This document shows, piece by piece, positions 17,872-25,736 of a stretch of 39,858 nt of DNA. The translations under genes and the position numbers were made by a program. The stretch is from contig CAZYVL010000011.1 in the NCBI GenBank assembly GCA_964651005.1, positions 1-39,858 on the forward strand. Direction: 5' to 3'. The notes under the pieces were generated by a model. That model was given only the letters and a program-made list of their open reading frames with translations. It made no database searches and had not been told where the DNA came from. Source of the stretch: DATMFV01 sp964651005 (lineage in GTDB: Bacteria; Verrucomicrobiota; Verrucomicrobiia; Chthoniobacterales; Chthoniobacteraceae). Position 1 is the first letter of the stretch, and every line of letters starts with the position of its first letter.

Positions 17872-17900
17872 TTTACACATATCAGCGCCGCTCATAGTAA
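17872..17900 (+). promoter_or_regulatory. Candidate promoter for sucCD
   Basis: In the 239-bp divergent space between panC and sucC, TTTACA (17872-17877) resembles a -35 box and TAGTAA (17895-17900), 17 bp later, is a poor -10 box. It lies about 55 bp before the sucC ATG. No clear Shine-Dalgarno precedes that ATG. Weak prediction. Confidence 0.25.
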
Positions 17901-17956
17901 ATCGGATTTTTTCCCATCTTCGGCTTCGGCCAGCGCGGCTTGCATCGTTTTCGAAC

Positions 17957-19165
17957 ATGAACATTCACGAATACCAGGCCCGGGAGCTTTTCGAAAAATT
18001 CGGCGTGGCCACTCCCGGCGGTCAAGTCGCCGCGACGCCGGAAGAAGCAGAAGCTGCCGCCACGAAGCTGACGGCGCAGGGCGCGGGGAAGGTCGTCGTC
18101 AAGGCGCAGATCCACGCGGGAGGGCGCGGCAAAGGGAAGTTCACCAACGGCTTCCAGGGCGGCGTGCACCTCGTCCAGACGCCCGCCGAGGCGCGGGAGA
18201 TCGCGGCGAAGATGCTCGGCCAGACGCTCGTGACGCACCAGAGCGGGCCGGAAGGGCGCGTCGTGCAGAAGGTTTTCGTGGCGGAAGCGGCGGAGATCGC
18301 CCGGGAGCTTTACGTGGCCATCCTGCTCGACCGCGCCGCTTCGACCCATGTGGTGATCGCGAGCACGGAGGGGGGCATGGACATTGAGGCGGTGGCGGCG
18401 AAAACGCCCGAGAAGATTTTCCGCGAGCCGGTCCACCCGCTGCTCGGCCTCCAGCCGTACCAGGCGCGCAAGATCGCCGCCGCGCTCGGCCTTCGCGGCA
18501 AGCAGGCGTGCCAGGGGGCGAAGCTCCTCCTGGCGCTCTACCGCTGCTTTATCGAGAGCGACTGTTCGCTCGTCGAGGTCAACCCGCTCGTCGTCACGCC
18601 CGCGGGCGAGGTCAAGGCGCTCGACGCCAAGTTCAACTTCGACGACAACGCGCTCTACCGGCACCCGGAGATCGTCGCCCTGCGCGACACCGCCGAGGAA
18701 GACCCGCGCGAGGTGGAAGCCTCCCGGTTCGGCCTCAACTACATCGGCCTGGATGGGAACATCGCCTGCCTCGTCAACGGCGCGGGCCTGGCGATGGCGA
18801 CGATGGACATTATCCAGCACCACGGCGGCTCGCCCGCCAACTTCCTGGATGTCGGCGGCGGCGCGTCGAAGGAGCAGGTCGCGGCGGCCTTCCGGATCAT
18901 CCTTGCCGACCCGAACGTGCGCGGCATCCTCGTCAACATCTTCGGCGGCATCATGCGCTGCGATGTCATCGCCGAGGGGATTCTCGCCGCCGTGCAGGAA
19001 ACCGGCCTCACGCTCCCGCTGGTCGTCCGGCTGGAAGGCTCGAATGTCGATCTCGGCAAGAAAATCATCTGCGAAAGCGGGCTGGCCGTCATCAGCGCCG
19101 ACTCGCTCGACGACGGCGCGCGGAAAGTGGTCGCCGCGATCAACGCCTCCGCTTCCTCCAAATAA
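17957..19165 (+). CDS. sucC: Succinyl-CoA synthetase beta subunit (ADP-forming)
   Basis: With SucD this enzyme converts succinyl-CoA to succinate while making ATP, a TCA-cycle step in the cytoplasm. The protein is 402 residues, normal for the family. It begins MNIHEYQARELFEKFGV, carries the ATP-grasp domain (VVVKAQIHAGGRGKGKF, then EVNPLVVTPAGEVKALDAKF with metal ligands) and ends with the CoA-ligase domain (ANFLDVGGGASKEQV and LVNIFGGIMRCDVIA). ATG 17957 is chosen because it gives exactly this N-terminus; the frame is open further upstream only by chance. sucD follows after 25 nt. Confidence 0.97.
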   Translation: MNIHEYQARELFEKFGVATPGGQVAATPEEAEAAATKLTAQGAGKVVVKAQIHAGGRGKGKFTNGFQGGVHLVQTPAEAREIAAKMLGQTLVTHQSGPEGRVVQKVFVAEAAEIARELYVAILLDRAASTHVVIASTEGGMDIEAVAAKTPEKIFREPVHPLLGLQPYQARKIAAALGLRGKQACQGAKLLLALYRCFIESDCSLVEVNPLVVTPAGEVKALDAKFNFDDNALYRHPEIVALRDTAEEDPREVEASRFGLNYIGLDGNIACLVNGAGLAMATMDIIQHHGGSPANFLDVGGGASKEQVAAAFRIILADPNVRGILVNIFGGIMRCDVIAEGILAAVQETGLTLPLVVRLEGSNVDLGKKIICESGLAVISADSLDDGARKVVAAINASASSK

Positions 19166-19190
19166 CGCCCCCGCAACGCAACGTTTTCCA

Positions 19191-20102
19191 ATGGCCATTC
19201 TCGTCACCCCGCAAACCCGCGTTCTCGTCCAAGGCATCACCGGCAGCTTCGGAGCGCGCCACACCCAACTCTCCCTCGACTACGGCACGCAGGTCGTCGC
19301 CGGAGTGACCCCCGGCAAGGGGGGGCAAAAGTTTGAAAACACGGTCCCGATCTTCGACACCGTGGAGGAGGCCATCCGCGAAACCGGTGCGACCGCCTCG
19401 GCGATCTTCGTCCCGCCTCCCTTCGCGGCGGACGCCATTCTCGAAGGGATCGACGCCGGGCTGGAGTTGATCGTCTGCATCACGGAGGGCATCCCCGCCA
19501 ATGACATGGTGAGGGTGAAAGCCGTCCTTCAGGAATGCCAGGGCCGGACGCGCCTGATCGGCCCGAACTGCCCCGGCCTCGTCACTCCGGGGGAAGGCCC
19601 CGACTCGCACGGCGGCTGCCGCATCGGCATCGCCCCGGGCTACATTCACCGGAAGGGGAGCGTCGGCGTCGTCTCCCGCTCCGGCACGCTCACTTACGAA
19701 GCCGTCTGGCAGCTCACCCAACGCGGCTACGGCCAGAGCACCTGCGTCGGCATCGGCGGCGATCCCGTCAACGGCACTTCGCACCTTGACGTGCTCAAGA
19801 TGTTCAACGACGACCCGGAGACGGAGGCGATCATCCTGATCGGCGAGATCGGCGGCACGGCGGAAGAGGAAGCCGCCACGTGGGTCAAGGAGCATTGCAA
19901 AAAGCCGGTGGCCGGTTTCATCGCCGGGGCCACCGCGCCTCCCGGACGGCGCATGGGCCACGCCGGAGCGATCGTCTCCGGCGGGAAAGGCACCGCCGCC
20001 GCGAAGATCGAAGCGTTCCGGGACGCCGGAATCGCCGTGGCCCAGACGCCCTCCGCCATGGCCGACACGCTCATTCAACACATCCAGTCCCGCAAGGGAT
20101 AA
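19191..20102 (+). CDS. sucD: Succinyl-CoA synthetase alpha subunit
   Basis: This is the CoA-binding and phosphohistidine-carrying partner of SucC. It is 303 residues, a little longer than the usual 290. The N-terminal Rossmann domain shows VLVQGITGSFGARHT and GVTPGKGGQ; the active histidine is H257 in GRRMGHAGAIVSGGKG. GPNCPG and VSRSGTLTYE are also conserved. A small insertion (GEGPDSHGG) follows GLVTP and accounts for the extra length. ATG 19191 lies 25 nt after sucC, and citrate synthase follows after 43 nt, making a compact TCA-cycle operon. Confidence 0.97.
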   Translation: MAILVTPQTRVLVQGITGSFGARHTQLSLDYGTQVVAGVTPGKGGQKFENTVPIFDTVEEAIRETGATASAIFVPPPFAADAILEGIDAGLELIVCITEGIPANDMVRVKAVLQECQGRTRLIGPNCPGLVTPGEGPDSHGGCRIGIAPGYIHRKGSVGVVSRSGTLTYEAVWQLTQRGYGQSTCVGIGGDPVNGTSHLDVLKMFNDDPETEAIILIGEIGGTAEEEAATWVKEHCKKPVAGFIAGATAPPGRRMGHAGAIVSGGKGTAAAKIEAFRDAGIAVAQTPSAMADTLIQHIQSRKG

Positions 20103-20145
20103 AGGATCACCGATAACCTCCCACCTCCCCAAGAAAACATACCCT

Positions 20146-21273
20146 ATGCCAGTCACCGCCAAAGGTCTCGAAGGAATTGTCGCCAACAGCACCAGCCTCA
20201 GCGACGTGCAGGGCCAGGCAGGCCACCTCATTTACGAGGGTTACGACATCAGCGAACTTGCCGGAAAAGCCACCTTCGAGGAGGTCGTCCATCTGCTCTG
20301 GCACGGGCATCTCCCCAACGCGAAGGAACTCGCGGATCTCGAACACAATCTCCGCAGCCGCCGCGAGCTGCCACAGGGCGTGCTCAACTTCCTGCTCAAC
20401 GCGCCGAAATCCGCCGGGCCGATGGATGTGATCCGCACGGCGATCTCCATGCTCGGTCTCTACGACTCCGAGCTGGAGGAAGATGTCCACGTGGACAAGA
20501 ACCGCCTGCGCGCCTACCACATCACCGCGAAGATCGGCGTCATCGCCGCGTACTTCCACCGGGTGCGCCAGGGCAAGCCGCTGCCGCCGATCCGCACGGA
20601 TCTCGGCGAGGCAGCGCACTTCCTCTACCTCATCAACGGCGAGGAGCCGTCCGAAGAAGCGGCCAAGACGCTTGATGTCGCCTACGTGCTCCATGCCGAC
20701 CACGGCATGAACGCCTCCACCTTCAGCGCCCGCGTGACCATCGCCACGCTCAGTGACATGTACTCCGCGATCACGACGGCGATTGGCACCCTCAAAGGCC
20801 CGCTGCACGGCGGCGCGAACGAGGGGGTCATCCACATGCTCCAGGAGATCGGCGAGGAGGCAAACGTGGACGCCTGGCTCGAAGAGCAGCTCGCGCAGAA
20901 GAAGAAGATCATGGGCATCGGCCACCGCGTCTACAAGGTGCTCGACCCGCGTGCGCCTTTCCTCCGGGAAATGGCCGTGAAGCTCTCCAACAAGCTCGGC
21001 GAGCCGAAGTGGATCCGCATGAGCGAGCGGATCGCCCGGACGATGCTGGAGAAAAAGCATCTCAACGCGAACGTCGATTTCTACTCTGCGACGGTCTACT
21101 ACTCCCTCGGCATCCCGACCGATCTCTTTACCCCGGTCTTCGCCATCGCGCGCACCGCCGGGTGGACGGCGCATGTCCTCGAACAGCTTGCCGATAACCG
21201 GCTCTACCGGCCGCTCACCGAGTACGTCGGCCCGGCTCCGGGCAAAAAGTTCGTACCGGTGGAGCAGCGGTAG
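20146..21273 (+). CDS. gltA: Citrate synthase
   Basis: The enzyme condenses oxaloacetate and acetyl-CoA to citrate. The 375-residue size and sequence fit the short, dimer-type bacterial group that also includes 2-methylcitrate synthases. The catalytic pieces are GPLHGGANE (first histidine), GIGHRVYK (second histidine) and NVDFYSATVYYSLGIP (aspartate). The N-terminus GLEGIVANSTSLSDV is typical. Being directly behind sucCD supports the TCA-cycle role over methylcitrate; no prp genes are nearby. Confidence 0.93.
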   Translation: MPVTAKGLEGIVANSTSLSDVQGQAGHLIYEGYDISELAGKATFEEVVHLLWHGHLPNAKELADLEHNLRSRRELPQGVLNFLLNAPKSAGPMDVIRTAISMLGLYDSELEEDVHVDKNRLRAYHITAKIGVIAAYFHRVRQGKPLPPIRTDLGEAAHFLYLINGEEPSEEAAKTLDVAYVLHADHGMNASTFSARVTIATLSDMYSAITTAIGTLKGPLHGGANEGVIHMLQEIGEEANVDAWLEEQLAQKKKIMGIGHRVYKVLDPRAPFLREMAVKLSNKLGEPKWIRMSERIARTMLEKKHLNANVDFYSATVYYSLGIPTDLFTPVFAIARTAGWTAHVLEQLADNRLYRPLTEYVGPAPGKKFVPVEQR

Positions 21274-21499
21274 AGGCGCGGGGCGCTTTTTCGGTTTTCG
21301 AAGAATCTAACTGCCGGGCGGGCGGGTTATTCCGAGTCCTCTTTGGGTCCTCCTCTCTTCTCCTTCCTTCGGGGAGGCTGCGGGGGGTATCGCTCAAAAG
21401 CTCTCGAAGTAGTCCGCCCGCTTTTTTTGACCCGCAGGGCCGTTGTTCCCCGCAATCGCCATTGCCACGCTCCCCAACCTGCGCTTTCATTCTTCGCTG
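21274..21499 (+). promoter_or_regulatory. Intergenic leader before mpl with possible terminator or attenuator
   Basis: Two stem-like elements followed by T runs are visible. GCGC (21276-21279) pairs with GCGC (21283-21286) and is followed by T5, a weak terminator just after gltA. Further on, CCGCCCGC (21414-21421) is followed directly by T7. It can pair perfectly with GCGGGCGG (21318-21325) or, with one mismatch, with GCGGGGGG at about 21380. The alternative partners recall an attenuator, but no known riboswitch or leader peptide is recognised. Confidence 0.35.
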
Positions 21500-22876
21500 A
21501 TGACCCAGCATATCCACTTTCTCGGCATCTGCGGCACCGCGATGGGGGCCGTGGCGGCGGCGCTGCGCGAACGGGGCTTCACCGTCACCGGCTCGGACGA
21601 AAACGTCTATCCGCCGATGTCCACCTTTCTTGAGCAGAAGGGGATCGCCATTTCCGCCGGATACCGCGCGGAGAACCTCCCCGCAGAGGCCGATCTGATC
21701 GTCGTCGGCAACGCGATCAAGCGCGGAAACCCGGAGGTGGAAGCGGTGCTCAACCGGAAGCTCTGCTACCGCTCGCTGCCGGAGACGCTCAAGGAGTTCT
21801 TCCTGCGCGGGCGGCACAACCTGGTCGTCACCGGGACACACGGCAAGACGACCACCACCTCGCTGCTCGCCTGGATCCTCGAATGCGCGGGAATGGAGCC
21901 GAGCCATCTCATCGGCGGCATCCCGAAGAATCTCGGGCAGGGGGCGCGCCTGCGCGATTCCCAGTACGTCGTGCTGGAGGGAGACGAGTACGACACCGCT
22001 TTCTTCGACAAACGCTCCAAGTTTGTCCACTACATGCCGGAGCTGGTGATCGTGAACAACATCGAGTTCGACCATGCCGATATTTTCGGGAGCCTGGAGG
22101 AGATCAAGCTCAGTTTCCGGCGGCTGCTCAACATCGTCCCGAGCAACGGGATGGTGCTCCTCAACGCCGACGACCCGAACTGCCTGGAACTGGCGGCCAC
22201 CTGCCCCGCGCCGGTGGTGGAGGTCGGCTTTTCACCCAACGCGGCCAACCCGATCCGCGATGCCCGCTACCACCCCGGCGGGGTGGAGTTCACGCTGCTC
22301 GATACCCCGTTCATCCTGCCGATGTCGGGCGAATACAACGTGCGCAACGCGGCAATGGCGATCTCCGCCGCCCGCTTCTACGGCGTGCCGCTGGAAACGA
22401 TCCAGAAGGCGGTGGCGACCTTTGGCGGCGTGATGCGGCGGCAGGAGGTGCGCGGCGAGGTGCGCGGCATCAAGATCATCGACGACTTCGGCCACCACCC
22501 GACGGCGATCCGGCAGACGCTGGCGGGGCTGCGGCACCAGTACCCGGGGGCGAGGCTCTGGGCGATCTTCGAGCCGCGCTCGAACACGACGCGCCGCGCG
22601 GTCTTCCAGCACCAGCTCCCGGAGGCGTTCGCGGGGGCCGACGGCGTGCTGCTCTCGCGCGTGGCGAAGCTGGAGCAGATCCCAGAGGGGGAGCGGCTCA
22701 ACCCGGAGCGCGTCGTTGCCGACATCGCCGCGACGGGCAAACCGGCGTTTTACGAACCGGATGTGAGCGGCATCATCGCGCGGCTCCGGCCTCTGGCGCG
22801 CGAGGGGGATGTGGTGGCGGTTTTCAGCAACGGCGGCTTCGACGGCATTCACGGGCGGCTGCTCCAGGAGTTGTAA
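21500..22876 (+). CDS. mpl: UDP-N-acetylmuramate:L-Ala-gamma-D-Glu-meso-diaminopimelate ligase
   Basis: Mpl attaches recycled murein tripeptide to UDP-MurNAc, returning peptidoglycan fragments to wall synthesis in the cytoplasm. The 458-residue length matches Mpl. It begins HIHFLGICGTAMG, has the ATP loop GTHGKTTTT (residues 112-120), the Mur-ligase pieces EGDEYDTAFFDKRSKF and NNIEFDHADIF, and the C-terminal domain with IIDDFGHHPTAI and FEPRSNTTRR. The EGDEYDTAFFDK segment is typical of Mpl and separates it from MurC. ATG 21500 is preferred over an upstream ATG because it gives the family N-terminus. It heads a tightly spaced gene group with an M14 peptidase 5 nt downstream. Confidence 0.95.
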   Translation: MTQHIHFLGICGTAMGAVAAALRERGFTVTGSDENVYPPMSTFLEQKGIAISAGYRAENLPAEADLIVVGNAIKRGNPEVEAVLNRKLCYRSLPETLKEFFLRGRHNLVVTGTHGKTTTTSLLAWILECAGMEPSHLIGGIPKNLGQGARLRDSQYVVLEGDEYDTAFFDKRSKFVHYMPELVIVNNIEFDHADIFGSLEEIKLSFRRLLNIVPSNGMVLLNADDPNCLELAATCPAPVVEVGFSPNAANPIRDARYHPGGVEFTLLDTPFILPMSGEYNVRNAAMAISAARFYGVPLETIQKAVATFGGVMRRQEVRGEVRGIKIIDDFGHHPTAIRQTLAGLRHQYPGARLWAIFEPRSNTTRRAVFQHQLPEAFAGADGVLLSRVAKLEQIPEGERLNPERVVADIAATGKPAFYEPDVSGIIARLRPLAREGDVVAVFSNGGFDGIHGRLLQEL

Positions 22877-22881
22877 CGCGC

Positions 22882-23691
22882 ATGATGGACCCGACACTCT
22901 TCCGCTGCCACGACTACAAGTTTCTTATCCAGCGGTGGCGCAAGGTCGCGCGGGCGGCCCGGCTGAAGCTGCAACCGTTCGCGGAGGCGGGCGGGCATGA
23001 GCTTTTTGCCCTCACCTCGCGCACGGCCCCGGAGGGGGGCATCTATTTTTCCGCAGGCATTCACGGCGACGAACCGGCAGGCACGGAAGGGCTGCTGCGC
23101 TGGGCGGCGGCCAATACGGCGATCCTGCGCGATCTCCCGTGCCTCCTCTTTCCGTGCCTCAACCCGTGGGGGCTGCTCCACAACACCCGGCTCGATGAGC
23201 AAGGGCGCGATCTCAACCGCACCTTTCACCACGACGGGGTTCCGCAGATCCAGGCGCTCAAGGTGCTCATCCGGCCATATCGTTTCACCCTCTCCATGAC
23301 GCTGCACGAGGATTACGACGGGCAGGGGCTTTACGTCTACGAGGTGGAGCGCGCCGCTCCGTTCTGGGGCGAGGCGATGCTGGAACGTGCGCGGCCGTTC
23401 ATCCCGATCGAAGGCCGCACGACCATTGATGGCCGCAGAGCCTTCAAGGCGGGGCTGATGCGCCGGAAAATCGATCCGAAGGGTTTCCCGGAAATCCCCG
23501 AGGCGATTTACCTGCACCAGCACCACTCGAAGCGGACGTTCACCATCGAAACGCCAAGCGAATTTGCCCTGGAGCAGCGGGTCCGGGTTCAGATGGAGCT
23601 GCTCGATGAGGCGGTGCGCCGGGCGTTGGCGGAAATCCCCGGCTCTTCTTCCGCAACCCTTCCCGCCCCTTTTATCCTTCCTACATCATGA
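22882..23691 (+). CDS. M14 family zinc metallopeptidase, possible murein peptide amidase
   Basis: This is a 269-residue zinc carboxypeptidase-like enzyme. The zinc ligands are visible as H61 and E64 in GIHGDEPAG and H142 in TLHEDYDG; the substrate-binding Asn-Arg is in DLNRTF; the general base is E223 in FTIETPS. No signal peptide is present, so it is cytoplasmic. The family includes MpaA (splits gamma-D-Glu-DAP in murein tripeptide) and succinylglutamate desuccinylase-like proteins. Its start 5 nt after mpl makes a role on murein peptides the best guess, since MpaA and Mpl use the same tripeptide. Two adjacent ATGs (22882 and 22885) are both possible starts. The stop overlaps the next gene by 4 nt. 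Confidence 0.85.
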   Translation: MMDPTLFRCHDYKFLIQRWRKVARAARLKLQPFAEAGGHELFALTSRTAPEGGIYFSAGIHGDEPAGTEGLLRWAAANTAILRDLPCLLFPCLNPWGLLHNTRLDEQGRDLNRTFHHDGVPQIQALKVLIRPYRFTLSMTLHEDYDGQGLYVYEVERAAPFWGEAMLERARPFIPIEGRTTIDGRRAFKAGLMRRKIDPKGFPEIPEAIYLHQHHSKRTFTIETPSEFALEQRVRVQMELLDEAVRRALAEIPGSSSATLPAPFILPTS

Positions 23692-24359
23692 TTACCGTCT
23701 ATCAGCTCGAACACAGCCCGTTCTGCATTCCTGTCACCACGCTGCTGCGCGCCCTGGGGGTCGCGTTCCAGACCGTCAACGTCACCAACGGCGACCGGCG
23801 CGAAGTGATCGAACTGACCGGCGGGGCGTATTATCAGGTGCCGGTGCTGGTGGACGAGCGCGACGACAGCCGCCGCGTGGTCATCGAATCCTCGGCGGAG
23901 AGCCAGGATGTCGCGCGGTATCTCGATGAACACTTCGCGGGGGGACGCCTTTTCCCGGTCCGGCTGGAGGGGCTGCAAAGCCTGGCGCTCTGGCATCTGG
24001 AGAACGAAGTGGAGGGGGTCACTTTCCGGCTCTCCGACCCGTTCTACCTCGATACCGTCGAAAGCCCGACGGAGCGCGCGATGATTATCCGGCACAAGGA
24101 GCGGAAGTTCGGGCGTGGCTGCGTGGAGCAATGGCGGGCGCAACGCCCCGCGCTGCTCGAAGCGGCCGCCCACGTGCTTGCCCCTTACGAGAAGATGCTC
24201 GCGGCGACGCCGTTTCTTCTCGGCTCCGAGCCGGTCTATGCCGACTACCTGCTTTACGGGATTCTCGGCAATCTCACCTACAAGGGGTCCAACCCCATCC
24301 CGGCCTCGCTCCCCTCGCTCCTCGCCTGGGAACGGCGATTGGCCGATTTCCGGTTTTAA
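23688..24359 (+). CDS. Glutathione S-transferase-like protein
   Basis: The 223-residue protein has an N-terminal thioredoxin-fold GST domain (VYQLEHSPFCIPVTTLLRAL, then a conserved cis-Pro region YYQVPVLVD and a Glu-Ser pair in VIESSAESQDVARYLDEHF) and an all-helical C-terminal domain. The only Cys near the expected active site is C12 in SPFC, which suggests a Cys-type (omega/beta-like) GST rather than a Ser/Tyr type. The substrate is unknown. Its ATG overlaps the stop of the M14 peptidase gene (ATGA), showing translational coupling, though no functional link to murein recycling is obvious. The end of the gene carries a short tandem duplication (GTTTTAACTCCC twice). Confidence 0.85.
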   Translation: MITVYQLEHSPFCIPVTTLLRALGVAFQTVNVTNGDRREVIELTGGAYYQVPVLVDERDDSRRVVIESSAESQDVARYLDEHFAGGRLFPVRLEGLQSLALWHLENEVEGVTFRLSDPFYLDTVESPTERAMIIRHKERKFGRGCVEQWRAQRPALLEAAAHVLAPYEKMLAATPFLLGSEPVYADYLLYGILGNLTYKGSNPIPASLPSLLAWERRLADFRF

Positions 24360-24399
24360 CTCCCAGTTTTAACTCCCGTTTGACACCCCCGGGAGGCTG

Positions 24400-25044
24400 G
24401 TGATATTTTCGCCCATCTTCGACGGGAACACTCCACTTCTTGATCGCCAGGTCCTGGTGCTGAATCGACTGTGGCAGGCAGTCAACATCACCACGGTCCG
24501 GCGGGCTTTTGTCCTTCTCTGCCAGGGACACGCGCAGATCGTCTCCGCGCACGGGGAAAACCACTTCGCCACGCACGATTTCGAGAGCTGGCGCGACTTC
24601 TCCCGGCGCGAGCCGGAATCCGAGATGGTAAACACCATCTCTTTCAAGATCCGCATCCCGCGCGTGATCGTGCTTTTGATCTTTGACCGCCTTCCGAGAA
24701 AGGAGGTCAAGTTCACCCGGCACAACCTCTTCGAGCGCGACCGGAATACCTGCCAGTATTGCGCCCGCGTCTTTGACCGCCGGGAGCTGAACCTCGACCA
24801 TGTGCTGCCGCGAGACCGGGGCGGCAAGACCACTTGGGAGAACATTGTCTGCTCCTGCATCCGCTGCAACACGCGCAAGGCGAACCGCCTGCCGCATGAA
24901 GCAGGGATGCGGCTCATCAAAAAGCCCGAGCGGCCCCGGTGGCGGCCATTCCTCCAGTTCACTTTCCACGGAAACGCCCACCACGACTGGAAACATTTCC
25001 TCGACGTGGCGTACTGGAATGTGGAGCTTGGCGAAGACGACTGA
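24400..25044 (+). CDS. HNH endonuclease family protein
   Basis: This 214-residue protein has a C-terminal HNH nuclease domain. The zinc pairs are CQYC (118-121) and CIRC (153-156), and the catalytic core is LDHVLPRDRGG with H134 and the Asn of WENIV. The N-terminal 100 residues (VLVLNRLWQAVNITTVRRAF) are characteristic of a stand-alone HNH family found across many free-living bacteria, usually as a single chromosomal gene. It starts with GTG 24400 preceded by GGGAGG (24391-24396), a close but clear ribosome site. It sits 40 nt after the GST gene. There is no methyltransferase or phage gene nearby, so a restriction role is not supported; a housekeeping DNA role is possible. Confidence 0.88.
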   Translation: MIFSPIFDGNTPLLDRQVLVLNRLWQAVNITTVRRAFVLLCQGHAQIVSAHGENHFATHDFESWRDFSRREPESEMVNTISFKIRIPRVIVLLIFDRLPRKEVKFTRHNLFERDRNTCQYCARVFDRRELNLDHVLPRDRGGKTTWENIVCSCIRCNTRKANRLPHEAGMRLIKKPERPRWRPFLQFTFHGNAHHDWKHFLDVAYWNVELGEDD

Positions 25045-25068
25045 TCCGCTTTCCCTCCTCCCCGCTTT

Positions 25069-25614
25069 ATGATAAAAAGAGTTCTCATGGCGTTCACTCT
25101 CCTCACCTGGCTCGGCATCCGCGCAGGAAACGCGCTGGAGACGGGCGAAGCGATTCCCGACGTCACTGGCATTGACGAACACGAAAAGCCGGTCGTCCTG
25201 CGGGAAGCCGCTGCCAAGGGGTACACGCTCGTCTACTTCTACCCGAAGGCCAACACCGGCGGCTGCACCGCCCAGGCGTGCAGCCTGCGGGATTCCTGGA
25301 CGGAACTCCAGCAGCGGGGCGTGCGCGTGTTCGGCGTCAGCACGGATTCCGCCGCCGCGCAGCGCGGTTTTCAGGAGAAATACCACCTCCCGTTCGAGCT
25401 TCTCGCCGACCCGGAAGGGAAGGTCATCGAGGCGTTTGGCGTTCCGCGCATGAGAGGGTTCGCGGCGCGGCAGGCGTATCTCTTCAAGGATGGCAAGCTG
25501 ATCTGGCGGGATTTAAAAGCCTCCACCGCCAAACAGGCGGAGGATGTGCTCAAGGTGCTCGACGCGGTTGCCTCTCCTACCCCCTCCCCTGCCCCGAAGC
25601 CGAAGGCGAAGTAG
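25069..25614 (+). CDS. Exported BCP-type peroxiredoxin
   Basis: The protein reduces peroxides through a thiol. It carries PxxxTxxC as PKANTGGC with the peroxidatic C66 and the resolving C71 five residues later, the atypical 2-Cys arrangement of the BCP/PrxQ group. The first about 22 residues (MIKRVLMAFTLLTWLGIRAG) form a signal peptide, so it acts in the periplasm or is membrane-tethered, unlike cytoplasmic BCP. The C-terminus ends in a Pro/Lys-rich tail (PTPSPAPKPKAK). It lies 24 nt after the HNH gene. Confidence 0.9.
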   Translation: MIKRVLMAFTLLTWLGIRAGNALETGEAIPDVTGIDEHEKPVVLREAAAKGYTLVYFYPKANTGGCTAQACSLRDSWTELQQRGVRVFGVSTDSAAAQRGFQEKYHLPFELLADPEGKVIEAFGVPRMRGFAARQAYLFKDGKLIWRDLKASTAKQAEDVLKVLDAVASPTPSPAPKPKAK

Positions 25615-25736
25615 CCCCGCGCGGACTGCTGATTGCTTTCGGTTCCATTCTCCGGCGGCTCTGGTAACATCGCCCGCGCCCGCAGAGCGCCGCATCGTTT
25701 CTTTTCACTTTCCCGCGGCGCCGGGCTTCCAAGGAT

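Noticed and set aside
24400..25044. HNH gene as part of a restriction or defence system
   Set aside because: There is no methyltransferase, helicase or phage gene nearby and this HNH family is usually a single housekeeping-like gene.
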